A stretch of 64,000 nt of DNA from Brucella daejeonensis. GTDB lineage: Bacteria > Pseudomonadota > Alphaproteobacteria > Rhizobiales > Rhizobiaceae. The notes under the pieces are model-generated. The model was not told the DNA's origin. It was given only the letters and a program-made list of their open reading frames with translations, and ran no database searches. How positions within the stretch are numbered: the first letter of the stretch is position 1; every line of letters starts with the position of its first letter. The translations under genes were made by a program, and so were the position numbers. Location of the stretch: the NCBI RefSeq assembly GCF_014199265.1, contig NZ_JACIJG010000009.1, positions 148,693 through 212,692 of the forward strand. Reading direction: 5' to 3'. Below are positions 9,045-17,839 of the stretch, piece after piece.

Positions 9045-10346
9045 TTACCGCTCCTCTGTAAGTAGTGCCGGATCGATCAATGTGACGTGCGGGATCGGAA
9101 TGATGAACTTCGCGCCCCATTCGACCACATGCTGCATCTGCCGGATGATCTCGTCCTTGAAGTTCCACGGCAGAATGAGGATGTAATCGGGCCGGTATTT
9201 GTCGATCGCCGAAACGTCGTAGATCGGTATGTGCATTCCCGGCGTGAAACGCCCGTGCTTGTAGGGATTGCGGTCGACCGTGAAATCGAGGAAATCAGTG
9301 CCGATGCCGCAATAGTTCAAGAGCGTGTTGCCCTTGCCCGGCGCGCCATAGCCGCAGATGCGTTTTCCCGCATTCTTGGCCGCGATGAGGAAGGACAGGA
9401 GATCGCGCTTGGTGCGCCGCGTCTTCTCCGCGAACTGTTCGTAGGTCGCCATCTCATTGAGGCCGAAACTCTCCTCGCGCTTGAGAAGCGCGGCAACGCG
9501 CGGCCCCGCCTTTCGCCTGCTGCCGTTACGCGCCAGATAGACCCGCAGCGACCCCCCATGGGTCGGAAGCTCCTCCACGTCGATGATCTTCAGATGATGG
9601 CGGTGCGCCATGAAGCGGATCGTCAGCAGCGAGAAATAGGAAAAATGCTCGTGATAGATAGTGTCGAACTGATTGTACTCGATCAGGTTGGCGAGATGCG
9701 GAAACTCCAGCGTGATCACGCCTTCGGGCTTGAGCAACAATTGCATACCGCGCACAAAGTCATTGAGATCAGGCACTTGCGCCAGAACATTGTTACCGAT
9801 GATGAGATCGGCCCGTCGCCCGGATGCGACCATTTCGGCGGCAAGCTCGGAGCCGAAGAAATCCACATGCGTGGGCACCCCCTTGGCGATTGCCGCTTCG
9901 GCGACATTGGCCGCCGGTTCGATCCCCAGAACCGGAATGCCCTTCGGCAGGAAATGCTGGAGCAGATAGCCGTCATTGCTGGCGATCTCGACCACGAAAC
10001 TGTCGCCGTTCAGCTCCAGCTTTTCCGTGATGTCGTCGACATAGTTCCTCGCGTGGCTGACCCAGCTCGTGGCGAAGGACGAGAAATAGGCATATTCGGT
10101 GAAGATTTCGGCGGGCGTGAAATATTCCTTGAGCTGCACGAGGTAACAATGATCGCAGACGAGCGCATAGAGCGGATAATAAGGCTCCATGCGGTCGAGA
10201 TGGTCCGCCGTGACGAAGCTTTCGCAAGGCGGCGACATTCCGAGATCGACGAAAGTGTGCTTGAGCAGTTTACCGCACAGGCGACAGCCGGTCTGTTCTT
10301 GCGCCATGCTCGTACTCCGCGAAATAGCCGGCGTCTGGATGGTCAT
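9045..10346 (-). CDS. SAM-dependent sugar C-methyltransferase family protein
   Basis: This 433-residue protein has the three-part architecture of NDP-sugar C-methyltransferases (TylC3/NovU-like). An N-terminal putative zinc-binding segment at about 21-70 has CRLC, then CDHC. A Rossmann SAM-binding domain at about 90-210 has VVEIASNDGYLLQHF. A C-terminal domain contains ICGYGAPGKGNTLLNYCG. The family transfers a methyl group to a keto-sugar carbon and gives a branched deoxysugar. ATG 10346 has GAGG about 9 nt upstream; MAQEQTG at 10307 is an alternative. The gene is followed directly by the nucleotidyltransferase and the PIG-L gene, so the three probably build one sugar nucleotide. Confidence 0.85.
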   Translation of the reverse strand: MTIQTPAISRSTSMAQEQTGCRLCGKLLKHTFVDLGMSPPCESFVTADHLDRMEPYYPLYALVCDHCYLVQLKEYFTPAEIFTEYAYFSSFATSWVSHARNYVDDITEKLELNGDSFVVEIASNDGYLLQHFLPKGIPVLGIEPAANVAEAAIAKGVPTHVDFFGSELAAEMVASGRRADLIIGNNVLAQVPDLNDFVRGMQLLLKPEGVITLEFPHLANLIEYNQFDTIYHEHFSYFSLLTIRFMAHRHHLKIIDVEELPTHGGSLRVYLARNGSRRKAGPRVAALLKREESFGLNEMATYEQFAEKTRRTKRDLLSFLIAAKNAGKRICGYGAPGKGNTLLNYCGIGTDFLDFTVDRNPYKHGRFTPGMHIPIYDVSAIDKYRPDYILILPWNFKDEIIRQMQHVVEWGAKFIIPIPHVTLIDPALLTEER

Positions 10347-10668
10347 GCGTCATACCTCGCCTGTCCCGTCCCGTCAGGGCCAAGGGTTGTTTCCGATCCC
10401 GTCGGATGACCAAAACTACTAAGCGGTCTAAAAATTTCCGAGACTGTCATGGGGGGCGAGCCATACATACCATCGGGCGCAACCTTCACCGGACGGACTA
10501 GCGGGGACAGATACCCGATCTGCGCCCTATGGCGACGCAGGCGTAGGAACTTAAGCCTTTTGGTCGAGACGGCATCGCCATGGGGTGGGCCATATGCTTC
10601 GAAGAAGGTTCTATCGCCGCGTTTTCCCGCTGTCAGAATGCGCCGATACCGCAATCGGGGCGAGTTCC
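10347..10668. promoter_or_regulatory. Divergent promoter region, methyltransferase operon / rfbC
   Basis: These 322 bases separate the leftward methyltransferase operon from the rightward epimerase gene, so both promoters should be here. A G-tract (GGGGGGC, 10451-10457) lies after TGTCAT; similar G5-6C tracts occur in three other intergenic regions of the locus. The segment 10415-10440 is AT-richer. I found no clear palindrome or consensus promoter. The open frames that cross it look like chance. Confidence 0.35.
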
Positions 10669-11193
10669 ATGCGTTTCCATCCGCTCGATATAGACGGCGC
10701 CTGGTTCATCGAGCCTGACCGGCTCGAGGACGAACGCGGCTGGTTCGCGCGCGCCTATTGCGAAGCCGCCTTTGCCGAGCGGCGTATGGAAACCCGTTTT
10801 CCCCAGCACAGCCTTTCCTTCTCCCGCAGGAAGGGAACGCTGCGCGGCCTGCATTATCAAAGCGAACCGCATTCGGAGACCAAGCTCGTCGCCTGCCTGC
10901 AAGGGGCGATCTGGGACGTTCTGGTCGATCTTCGCCCGCATTCGCCAACCTTCCGGCGCTGGACCGGAATGGAGCTTTCAGCGAATAATGGCGTCCAGCT
11001 CTATATTCCCGAAGGCTGCGCGCACGGTTTCCAGACGCTTACGCCGGATGTGCTCATGCGGTACATGATCTCGAAACCTTATGCGCCTGATCATGCAACG
11101 GGTCTGCGCTATGACGACCCAGCGCTCGGCATCGCGTGGCCGAACAAGCCAAGCGTCATTTCCGACAGGGATCTGGCGTGGCCGCCGCTTTGA
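10669..11193 (+). CDS. rfbC: dTDP-4-dehydrorhamnose 3,5-epimerase family protein (RmlC-like)
   Basis: A cupin-fold sugar epimerase of 174 residues, slightly short for the family (about 180). Key positions are kept: His62 in RGLHYQ, Lys72 in ETKLV, Asp83, the IPEGCAHGFQ motif at 113-122, and Tyr132 at the place of the catalytic tyrosine. It should epimerise C3 and/or C5 of a 4-keto sugar nucleotide. No rmlA, rmlB or rmlD lies nearby, so it may serve the branched sugar of this locus and not rhamnose (inference). I chose ATG 10669 because the family homology starts there. Its 3' end overlaps the convergent DUF4910 gene by 38 nt. Confidence 0.87.
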   Translation: MRFHPLDIDGAWFIEPDRLEDERGWFARAYCEAAFAERRMETRFPQHSLSFSRRKGTLRGLHYQSEPHSETKLVACLQGAIWDVLVDLRPHSPTFRRWTGMELSANNGVQLYIPEGCAHGFQTLTPDVLMRYMISKPYAPDHATGLRYDDPALGIAWPNKPSVISDRDLAWPPL

Positions 11194-12508
11194 GGAGATC
11201 GGCAGCGCGAAGCCGGTCGGCAGCATCGGCAAGCACTGCAAATGGCAGTTTCGACCGCTCCGCCATGTCGAGTATGGAACAGGCGCCATCTGCCAGATTG
11301 AGCACCCAGAGCATCGCCATCGCGTCTCGCGCCGCACGCCCGTCGCCGCCCGTGCTGCCATAAAGACCGCGCCGCCCAAGCTGCGGCTCGCCCTTTGGAG
11401 AAGTGTTCAGTGGATTCCAGTTTCTCTCTGCGATTTCAATGGCCTGCATAATCATGTTGAAAGACTGATCGAGACAGTCCGGCCGGATGAAATCCAGATT
11501 GTCGGCTGACGTATGATATTCGGGAAAAGCACCGTAGAGACTGCGCTGGAACATACCGACCGGCAGGTTGAACCCCGGCGAGCAGAATTGCCGCTCGTCA
11601 TATCCATAGGGCCAGAAGTCGTGCATCGCCGCGCCGGGAAGCCCGCATTCCGCGAGCACATGGCCCATGATACGGTCGATCCCGGCATCGCCGCGACGAC
11701 TGCGCTTGTAATTGGGCCCGCCTGCATCGCCGACGCAAGCGAGCACCAGCCCGTGCCGCACGCGGTCCAGCCCGCCCTCGTTTTGCCTGAGCCATGCCAG
11801 CGCGCCGAATGTCGCCGGGCCGAAAAGCAGGCGATAGGTAAGGCGCGTGCGCCGCGATTGCAGCACCTCCCCCAGCCGGGTCAGAAGCGCCAGTCCCGAG
11901 CAATTGTCGTTGGCAAGCGACGGGTGACAGAGATGCGCGGAGAGGATGAAGGTTTCGTCCGTTTCGCCCCGATGAACGAACTCCCCGAAGGCGAGAAAGC
12001 CGTCGCGGCGCTCCGCATCGATCATGACGTCATATTCGCCGTCCGGCATTGCGACAAGGGCGTCATGCGCCATGCAGAAGCCCCACCCTTCCGTGTGATA
12101 GCAGGTGCGATAAGGAATGAGGTCCGGCTGGTCCGGCAGCGTGTGAATATGATCCTTCAGCGCGCCAAGCGGCATCCGCGCCCTGACCGGCATGCTGAAA
12201 TTCACCACATGCAGGTTGTGACGGGCGAAATCGACGATGCGATTGCCCTGCATGTCCGCGATATAGGCTTCGCGGACAGACCATTCCTGCGGCGCCTTCC
12301 AGTCGTAAAGCTGCGTGCCGCTGGCAACCTCATGGATCGCCAGCGGCAGATGCTCCGCGATGATGGCAAGCGTTTCGCGCACGCCCTCGCCGGCAAGGCT
12401 GCGGCAGAGCGGATAGAGCCGTGCGGCGAGATCGTAAATGACCACCCCGTTCGACGGAGGCGAAGCCCCCGCCTCGCCCGTTGCGCGATCTGCCCGCCTG
12501 TCCATCAT
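11156..12508 (-). CDS. DUF4910 peptidase-like protein with C-terminal domain
   Basis: This 450-residue protein matches the DUF4910/DUF2172 aminopeptidase-like family found in polysaccharide gene clusters. It has an M28-type metal site: [12 protein letters not shown] at about 191-202 (His and Asp ligands) and EYHTSADN near 326-333. The last 90 residues look like a small winged-helix domain. No signal peptide is seen, so it is cytoplasmic. The function is unproven: hydrolysis of an amide or peptide bond on a sugar intermediate, or the reverse, is plausible. It overlaps the upstream epimerase gene by 4 nt and is last in a five-gene minus-strand operon. Confidence 0.78.
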   Translation of the reverse strand: MMDRRADRATGEAGASPPSNGVVIYDLAARLYPLCRSLAGEGVRETLAIIAEHLPLAIHEVASGTQLYDWKAPQEWSVREAYIADMQGNRIVDFARHNLHVVNFSMPVRARMPLGALKDHIHTLPDQPDLIPYRTCYHTEGWGFCMAHDALVAMPDGEYDVMIDAERRDGFLAFGEFVHRGETDETFILSAHLCHPSLANDNCSGLALLTRLGEVLQSRRTRLTYRLLFGPATFGALAWLRQNEGGLDRVRHGLVLACVGDAGGPNYKRSRRGDAGIDRIMGHVLAECGLPGAAMHDFWPYGYDERQFCSPGFNLPVGMFQRSLYGAFPEYHTSADNLDFIRPDCLDQSFNMIMQAIEIAERNWNPLNTSPKGEPQLGRRGLYGSTGGDGRAARDAMAMLWVLNLADGACSILDMAERSKLPFAVLADAADRLRAADLLKAAATPDPCRK

Positions 12509-13566
12509 GCCGTTGCCCGTAGCGGCTGCGCATCTTCCTCCACCCGCCGCAGGGCGCCGTCCAGAACGCCCTCGGCGATGAGCTTTCGTATATGCGCGAT
12601 GCGCTGGAAACGCGGGCCTTCGAATTCCTCAAGCGTGAGCGTCGAGCGGCTATAGGCGGCGAGAAGTTCGCGAGCGCCCGCCACCGCATCCCATTCGGGT
12701 TTCGCTTCGGGAAGCACCCGCGCCAGCTTTTCGAAACTGACCCGATAGGAACGCGTGTCCGGCCCGGCATCCTCGGCATATTCCAGACGGCAGTCCGGCA
12801 CATTGTCGGCGACAATCCGGGCAATATCGCGGATACGATAATTATGCGCCGTGGTGCCGACATTGAAGGCCTCGTTCCACACCTTGTCGCGCGGGGCTTC
12901 CATCGCGGCCATGAAGGCGCGCGAAATGTCCCTTATATGGACGATGGGCCGCCATGGCGTACCGTCCGATTTGAGATAGATCAGCCCCTTGGTCACCGCC
13001 CAGGCCACGAGATTGTTGAGCACGATATCGAAGCGCAGGAAGGGCGAAACGCCATAGGCGGTCGCCGGGCGCAGGTAGACCGGGCAGAAGCTCGCATCCG
13101 CCAGTTCTCGGATTTCCTGCTCGGCCCGCACCTTCGAGCGGCCATAGGCCGTGACCGGCTTCAATTCGCCGGTCTCATCGATCAGCTCGGCATCGCTGAC
13201 ACCGTAATTGCTGCACGAGGAGGCAAGGAGAAAGCGTCCGACGCCTGCCTCCCTGGCGGCTTTGGCCATGGCGACGCTTGCCCGGTGATTGATGTCGTAG
13301 GTCAGTTCTTCGTTGAGATTGCCCAGCGGATCGTTGGACAGGGCGGCGAGATGGATGACGGCATCCAGCCCCTCCAGATCGCGCGGCGACACATCGCGCA
13401 CATCCTTGCGGATGGTCGGCACATTCATGACCGCGCCGCCCTGTTCAAAAAGACAATGTTCGTAAAGACCGATGTCGTAGCCGTACACCTCATGCCCCGC
13501 ATCGATCAGCACCGGCACCATGACCGACCCGATATAGCCCTGATTTCCCGTCACCAGCACTTTCAT
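12505..13566 (-). CDS. NAD-dependent epimerase/dehydratase (extended SDR)
   Basis: This 353-residue protein has the extended-SDR cofactor site [10 protein letters not shown] at about 5-14 and the active-site pair Tyr141/Lys145 (YGRSK). It also has LASSCSNYG at about 114-122, where the catalytic Ser/Thr sits, so it appears active. It should epimerise or dehydrate an NDP-sugar. It resembles the group that accompanies RfbF-like enzymes and DUF4910 proteins, but the substrate is not known. I chose ATG 13566 because the cofactor motif begins directly after it and GAGGAGTC lies upstream. The upstream gap of 119 nt to the glycosidase gene is the largest within this operon. Confidence 0.85.
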   Translation of the reverse strand: MKVLVTGNQGYIGSVMVPVLIDAGHEVYGYDIGLYEHCLFEQGGAVMNVPTIRKDVRDVSPRDLEGLDAVIHLAALSNDPLGNLNEELTYDINHRASVAMAKAAREAGVGRFLLASSCSNYGVSDAELIDETGELKPVTAYGRSKVRAEQEIRELADASFCPVYLRPATAYGVSPFLRFDIVLNNLVAWAVTKGLIYLKSDGTPWRPIVHIRDISRAFMAAMEAPRDKVWNEAFNVGTTAHNYRIRDIARIVADNVPDCRLEYAEDAGPDTRSYRVSFEKLARVLPEAKPEWDAVAGARELLAAYSRSTLTLEEFEGPRFQRIAHIRKLIAEGVLDGALRRVEEDAQPLRATA

Positions 13567-13685
13567 GTCCGACTCCTCAAGCTTCAGTAAATGTATGTTA
13601 GCGAGCACCAATGAGGGCGGCGAGTTGACCGAAGGCATGTCCGGTTAGGACAAGCGTTTATGAGAGGCGCGAAAGGGCGTATCGC

Positions 13686-15011
13686 CTACCCCTTTCGGAT
13701 GGGCTGCAATCGCGCGGCGTCCCCGATCAGAAGCAGCCAGTCGCTGCGTTGGGCGTAGGGACGGTCCGGCGGCGGCGTAAAGTGGAGCACTCCCCCGTCA
13801 TTCACGACGACCGGCTGCGCCTGCCTTATCCCGCCCGAGGCAGGATCGAACCAGAGCGCCTGCCGGTCGCCGCGCACCGCGCTCTTCCTCACCCGGAAAT
13901 CGTCCCCTTCACCATAGATGACGGTCAGGCTGCGGTCGGGCAGCGCCGCCGCATAGCCCTTCCCGTCGGCGAGGATGTCGTTCTCGCTATCCGGTTCGAG
14001 CTGCGGCCAGGGAAGCCTGTCGAACAGCCGCTTCAGTACCGTCATCGACCGCGCACCCGGACTGTTCAGCGCCTCGCGCCAGCTTTGATCGGCGGTAAAG
14101 ACACCGGGACCGGTGAAATGCCAGACCGGATTATTGCCGAAGAACTGTCCCGCCGCGCCCGCCAGGAGCGCGCCATAGGCGTTGCGCCGGACCATGCGCG
14201 CAGTCGTATCCCGCTCGAATTCATAGGCACTTTCCAGCAGAATGACGGGCATTGCCGCCGCCTGCCGCCGTGCGGCCAGCACCGCATGAACGTCGCCATA
14301 GCTATAGACCGTGTCCAGGCCGAACCATGGCTCGCCGCGCCAGATTTCCGCTGTATTGCTGTCGCGGCCCGAATGAACAGTCTGGAGAACGCCCGGCGCA
14401 CCGCGCGCAATGCCTTGGGCAAGGCTTGAGACGAGCCGCCGGTCGGGCGCATCGAAGTCGCCGCCCATCACCCAGACGATGTTTCGAAACTGTGCGAAGC
14501 GCTGGGCCACCGCCTCGCCATAAGCGCGCATCGCGTCCGGCCCTGCGGCTTCCGCTTCCGAAAACCAGCCCTGATCGCCACCGTTCACGCCGAGATAGGC
14601 CGGGGCGAGGAAGACCGCCAGCCCAAGCTTCTGCGCTTCGCCGATCACCCCGGCGGCATGATCGAAATAGGCCGGATCGAGCCTGCCGAAGGCCTTTCCC
14701 GCGAAAGGCCGATCGCCATAGGCGTTCGCGGGCGGATTGCTGGAAAAACGCTTCTCGATCAGATTGACCAGAATGGTGTTGAAACCCCTCGCCTTCCGGT
14801 CGCGCAGATAGGTTTCGGCATCCTCGCGCTTCAGTTCCGCGATGAGGGACCAGGCCGTGTCGCCCTGCAACAGGAATGGCGCGCCGGTCGCATCCTCGAA
14901 AAAGCGATGACTGCGGCTGACGCGGAGCGGAAACGCGACGTCGGCAAGTGCCGCGCCGGCCGTCGCGACGGACACCATGCCCGCGATGAGCGCCACGACG
15001 AGAAATCTCAT
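13686..15011 (-). CDS. Secreted apiosidase-like glycosidase (DUF4038, GH140-type)
   Basis: This 441-residue protein has a signal peptide (MRFLVVALIAGMVSVATAGAALA, cleavage near residue 23). A TIM-barrel-type DUF4038 domain follows: FLLQGDTAWSLI near 47-58, GFNTILVNLIEKRF near 85-98 and the FRNIVWVMGGDFD strand near 176-188. A small C-terminal beta domain covers the last 90 residues, as in apiosidase-like proteins. It is predicted to act in the periplasm or outside the cell on a polysaccharide, possibly trimming or releasing the polymer made by this locus. The substrate is not predictable. Its start overlaps the aminotransferase stop by 4 nt, so it is firmly within the operon. Confidence 0.78.
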   Translation of the reverse strand: MRFLVVALIAGMVSVATAGAALADVAFPLRVSRSHRFFEDATGAPFLLQGDTAWSLIAELKREDAETYLRDRKARGFNTILVNLIEKRFSSNPPANAYGDRPFAGKAFGRLDPAYFDHAAGVIGEAQKLGLAVFLAPAYLGVNGGDQGWFSEAEAAGPDAMRAYGEAVAQRFAQFRNIVWVMGGDFDAPDRRLVSSLAQGIARGAPGVLQTVHSGRDSNTAEIWRGEPWFGLDTVYSYGDVHAVLAARRQAAAMPVILLESAYEFERDTTARMVRRNAYGALLAGAAGQFFGNNPVWHFTGPGVFTADQSWREALNSPGARSMTVLKRLFDRLPWPQLEPDSENDILADGKGYAAALPDRSLTVIYGEGDDFRVRKSAVRGDRQALWFDPASGGIRQAQPVVVNDGGVLHFTPPPDRPYAQRSDWLLLIGDAARLQPIRKG

Positions 15012-16363
15012 CGCATTGTCTGCGGATAGGCGGTCGCCTCGTTGAAACGGCGATAGACCACCTGCGACGGGCGCCCGGTCAGGTAGGTATGGACGCCGTC
15101 ATCGAGCGCCCTTGCATAAATGCCGAGCGCGCCGTCGATGGCGTCCACCGTGCGGGCGATGTCCGTGTCGCTATGGGTGTAGCTCACCACCAGCGACGGC
15201 ATCAGCACGCCGCGGCGGATCGTTTCCTGAAGGAACAGCGTGCGGAAGGCCTGCGAAGGCTCACCCTTCCGGTCAAGCGTCGCATAGGCAAGGCAGCAGG
15301 GCCGCCCGGACAGGCGGACATGGTCCTGAAGGCCATGACGCGCAATGGCCTCGTTCACCCCTTCGGCGAGTTTCGCCCCCTGTTCGTAGAGCCGTTCGAT
15401 CACCGGTTCGTCGCGATAGATCGCGATGGTCGCCATTGCCGCCGCAAGGGAATGGGTTTCCGCGCCATGCGTGGTCGAGAGCAGGAATACGCGCGGATGG
15501 TCGGTCTGGATCAGCCCGCCAAGCTGCATATATTCCGCCTTGCCAGCCAGCGCGGAAATGGCGAAGCCGTTGCCCATCGCCTTGCCGAAACAGGACAGGT
15601 CCGGCACGATCCCGTAGAGCTTTTGCGCCCCGCGCCGGTGCCAGCGAAAGCCCGTGATCATCTCGTCCAGAATGAATAGCGCGCCGTTTTCATGCGCGAT
15701 GCGTCTTGCTTCATGCAAAAAATCGCCACGCGGCTCGTCGGCGCGCGCAGGTTCCAGGATGATCGCCGCAATGCGTCCGGGATAGTCGTCGAACAGCGCC
15801 TGCACACTGGCGATGTCGTTGTAGCGGAATGTCGCAGTCAGGGCTGAAACGGTGGCCGGAATGCCCGCATTCATCTTCGTCGTGCCGATAAACCAGTCAT
15901 CCGTCGAAAAGAACGGATGATCGGCGCAACAGGCGATCATGTCGCGCCCCGTATAGGCGCGGGCGAGCCGGACCGCGCCGGACGTCGCGTCCGAGCCGTC
16001 CTTGCAGAACTTCACCATTTCCGCGCCATCGATCAGGTCCAGAAAGCTTTCGGCACATTCGACCTCCATGGCGCCGGGGCGCGTGAAATTGCAGCCGTCC
16101 TGCAACGCGTCGCGCACGGCGCGCAGCACCGGCGGATAGGCATGGCCCAGCCCAACGGCGCGATTTCCCATGCCATATTCGATATATTCATTGCCATCGA
16201 CGTCGAAGACATGCGAGCCGGAACCACGCTGGATAAAGCCCGGCGCCAGAACCGGATACTGGTCGTCGCCCTTGGCATAGGTGTGGCACCCGCCCGGAAT
16301 GAGCGCGTGGGCCTTGCTTCCCAGAAGCTGGGAATTGCGGAACTGGGATGTGAAAAGGTTCAT
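15008..16363 (-). CDS. Class III aminotransferase (glutamate-1-semialdehyde aminomutase-like)
   Basis: A cytoplasmic PLP enzyme of 451 residues. It has FILDEMITGFR at 230-240 (Asp233 binds the PLP ring nitrogen) and the PLP lysine Lys261 in CFGKAMGNGF. The N-terminus, IPGGCHTYAKGDDQYP, resembles GSA aminomutase-like proteins encoded in polysaccharide clusters rather than HemL itself. Such proteins transfer an amino group to keto sugars or to small side chains attached to sugars. Its position between a glycosyltransferase and a secreted glycosidase supports a role in making an amino-substituent. It overlaps the following gene by 4 nt. Confidence 0.84.
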   Translation of the reverse strand: MNLFTSQFRNSQLLGSKAHALIPGGCHTYAKGDDQYPVLAPGFIQRGSGSHVFDVDGNEYIEYGMGNRAVGLGHAYPPVLRAVRDALQDGCNFTRPGAMEVECAESFLDLIDGAEMVKFCKDGSDATSGAVRLARAYTGRDMIACCADHPFFSTDDWFIGTTKMNAGIPATVSALTATFRYNDIASVQALFDDYPGRIAAIILEPARADEPRGDFLHEARRIAHENGALFILDEMITGFRWHRRGAQKLYGIVPDLSCFGKAMGNGFAISALAGKAEYMQLGGLIQTDHPRVFLLSTTHGAETHSLAAAMATIAIYRDEPVIERLYEQGAKLAEGVNEAIARHGLQDHVRLSGRPCCLAYATLDRKGEPSQAFRTLFLQETIRRGVLMPSLVVSYTHSDTDIARTVDAIDGALGIYARALDDGVHTYLTGRPSQVVYRRFNEATAYPQTMR

Positions 16364-16375
16364 GCCCGTCTCCTT

Positions 16376-17596
16376 TCAGGCGCCTGCATGGAGGCGTTCG
16401 CGCATCTGCCGCAACCAGTTCTTGACCGGTTTCGGCAGGCGGCTTCTCAAACTCGAATGCAGCGCCGCCGGCATCGCCCATTGCGATAGTGGCAATGGCG
16501 ACGCTATCGGCGGGCGGTCCCGCTCCAGATTTTCCAGAAGCGCGGCATAGGTGCGCCCGACCGCATCATTGTCGAAGGTCGTCGCGACTTTTTGCGCCGC
16601 CGCATCCGCCATGCGGGCGCGCAGCGCCGGGTCCGCCGCCAGACGGTCGATATGCGCAGCCGCCTGCCTGCAATTGCCTATGGCGAACAGGAAGCCGTCC
16701 TCGCCGTCGCGGACAATGGTGTCGGTTACGCCCGCAATCCTCGACGCCACGGCGGGACAGCCCTCGCTCATCGCCTCGATCAGCGTCATGCCGAAACCTT
16801 CATAGCGCGACGGCATGACCATCGCATCGTGCTCGCGCGCCAGACGGGGCACGTCGCAAGGCGCGACCCAGCCCCGGAACGAAACCCGCTCGCCGAACGG
16901 CGCCAGACGGCGGCGCAGTTCGGGCAGGTCCGGCCCGTCTCCCGCGACGGTCAGGTGGTAGCGGCATTTGAGTTCCCGAAGAATATGCGGCAACCAGAAC
17001 ACGCCCTTGGAACTGTCTTCGATCCGCCCGAAACACAGAATCCGCAGCGGCAATCCGTCGGCGGCACCGCGTTCGGGCACCGGACGGGGGCGGCGCGTCA
17101 GCCCGTGCGGAATGGCGAGCGTGCGCATGGCATCGAAACCGTGCAGCCGCACCAGATCGTCGCGGCAGCGCCGCGAGACGCCGACGGTCGCATGGACATG
17201 ATCGCGGATCGCCCGCGCCGCCGCATAGGTGCCGGGCGTGATGTTGTGGACGATCATGACGCGCAAAATGTCGGCAGGAAGATAGCGTACCAGATTGGTT
17301 TCGAAGCGCTGCGAGAGCACATTGACGAAAACCGCGTCGAAGCGGTTCTCGCGCAGGAAGTCCATCATGCGCCTGGCGCGGGTGCCCTCGTCCAGAACGC
17401 CCATCCGGTCGATTGCGTCTCCGTGGCGCTGCGCATCTTCCAGCCCCGGCCCGTCCGGCAGCATGACCGCATCGCCCGGCGCGCCTGAAGCCAGCCAGCG
17501 CAACTCCACGCCGGACCGGGCAAGCGACGCGCGCAGATTGGTAAACACCGTATAGGTGCCGCCGATATGCGGACGAACGAAGTAAGCACATTTCAT
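16376..17596 (-). CDS. Glycosyltransferase family 4
   Basis: A GT-B fold glycosyltransferase of about 406 residues and the first gene of a five-gene minus-strand operon. The N-terminus MKCAYFVRPHIGGTYTVF is a typical acceptor-side Rossmann start. The donor domain has ILCFGRIEDSSKGVFWLPHIL and the EX7E motif (PSRYEGFGMTLIEAMSEGCP). GT4 enzymes retain the anomeric configuration and use NDP-sugars. I chose ATG 17596 because the family pattern begins there; the frame extends to 17680 but adds unrelated sequence. The ribosome site is weak. Confidence 0.86.
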   Translation of the reverse strand: MKCAYFVRPHIGGTYTVFTNLRASLARSGVELRWLASGAPGDAVMLPDGPGLEDAQRHGDAIDRMGVLDEGTRARRMMDFLRENRFDAVFVNVLSQRFETNLVRYLPADILRVMIVHNITPGTYAAARAIRDHVHATVGVSRRCRDDLVRLHGFDAMRTLAIPHGLTRRPRPVPERGAADGLPLRILCFGRIEDSSKGVFWLPHILRELKCRYHLTVAGDGPDLPELRRRLAPFGERVSFRGWVAPCDVPRLAREHDAMVMPSRYEGFGMTLIEAMSEGCPAVASRIAGVTDTIVRDGEDGFLFAIGNCRQAAAHIDRLAADPALRARMADAAAQKVATTFDNDAVGRTYAALLENLERDRPPIASPLPLSQWAMPAALHSSLRSRLPKPVKNWLRQMRERLHAGA

Positions 17597-17839
17597 GGCC
17601 GCAACCCTGTTGCCTGCGCGGGGAAAGACTTCGAGGGAAAACGCTCCCTCGAAGCCTTCGTCTGGTATATCGGGGGGCAATAGATATACCGCTTGCCAGT
17701 GTATCGAAATCGCGCCGCCGCGTATTTCGACTATCAGGGGTAGGACCCATCCTACATTAGAGGATGGTGTTCACCCTTCTGCCAGTTTTCCCGCAGGCCC
17801 GTCTGGCCTTAGCCTATCTGCCCAGCGGGAGACACGCGC
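17597..17839. promoter_or_regulatory. Divergent promoter region with three inverted repeats
   Basis: These 243 bases separate the leftward GT4 operon from the rightward pyruvyltransferase gene. Three inverted repeats are stacked here. GGTATATC/GATATACC lies at 17664-17690 with an 11-nt G-rich loop. TCGAAATCGCG pairs with CGCGTATTTCGA at 17704-17730 (one bulged T). CCATCCT/AGGATGG lies at 17747-17767 with a 7-nt loop. Such density suggests operators or RNA hairpins controlling the largest sugar operon. No consensus promoter is evident. Confidence 0.5.

Noticed and set aside
12505..17596. Reading the class III aminotransferase as heme-pathway HemL
   Set aside because: The PLP lysine and fold fit, but the N-terminus, the length (451) and the operon context are those of polysaccharide-cluster homologues.
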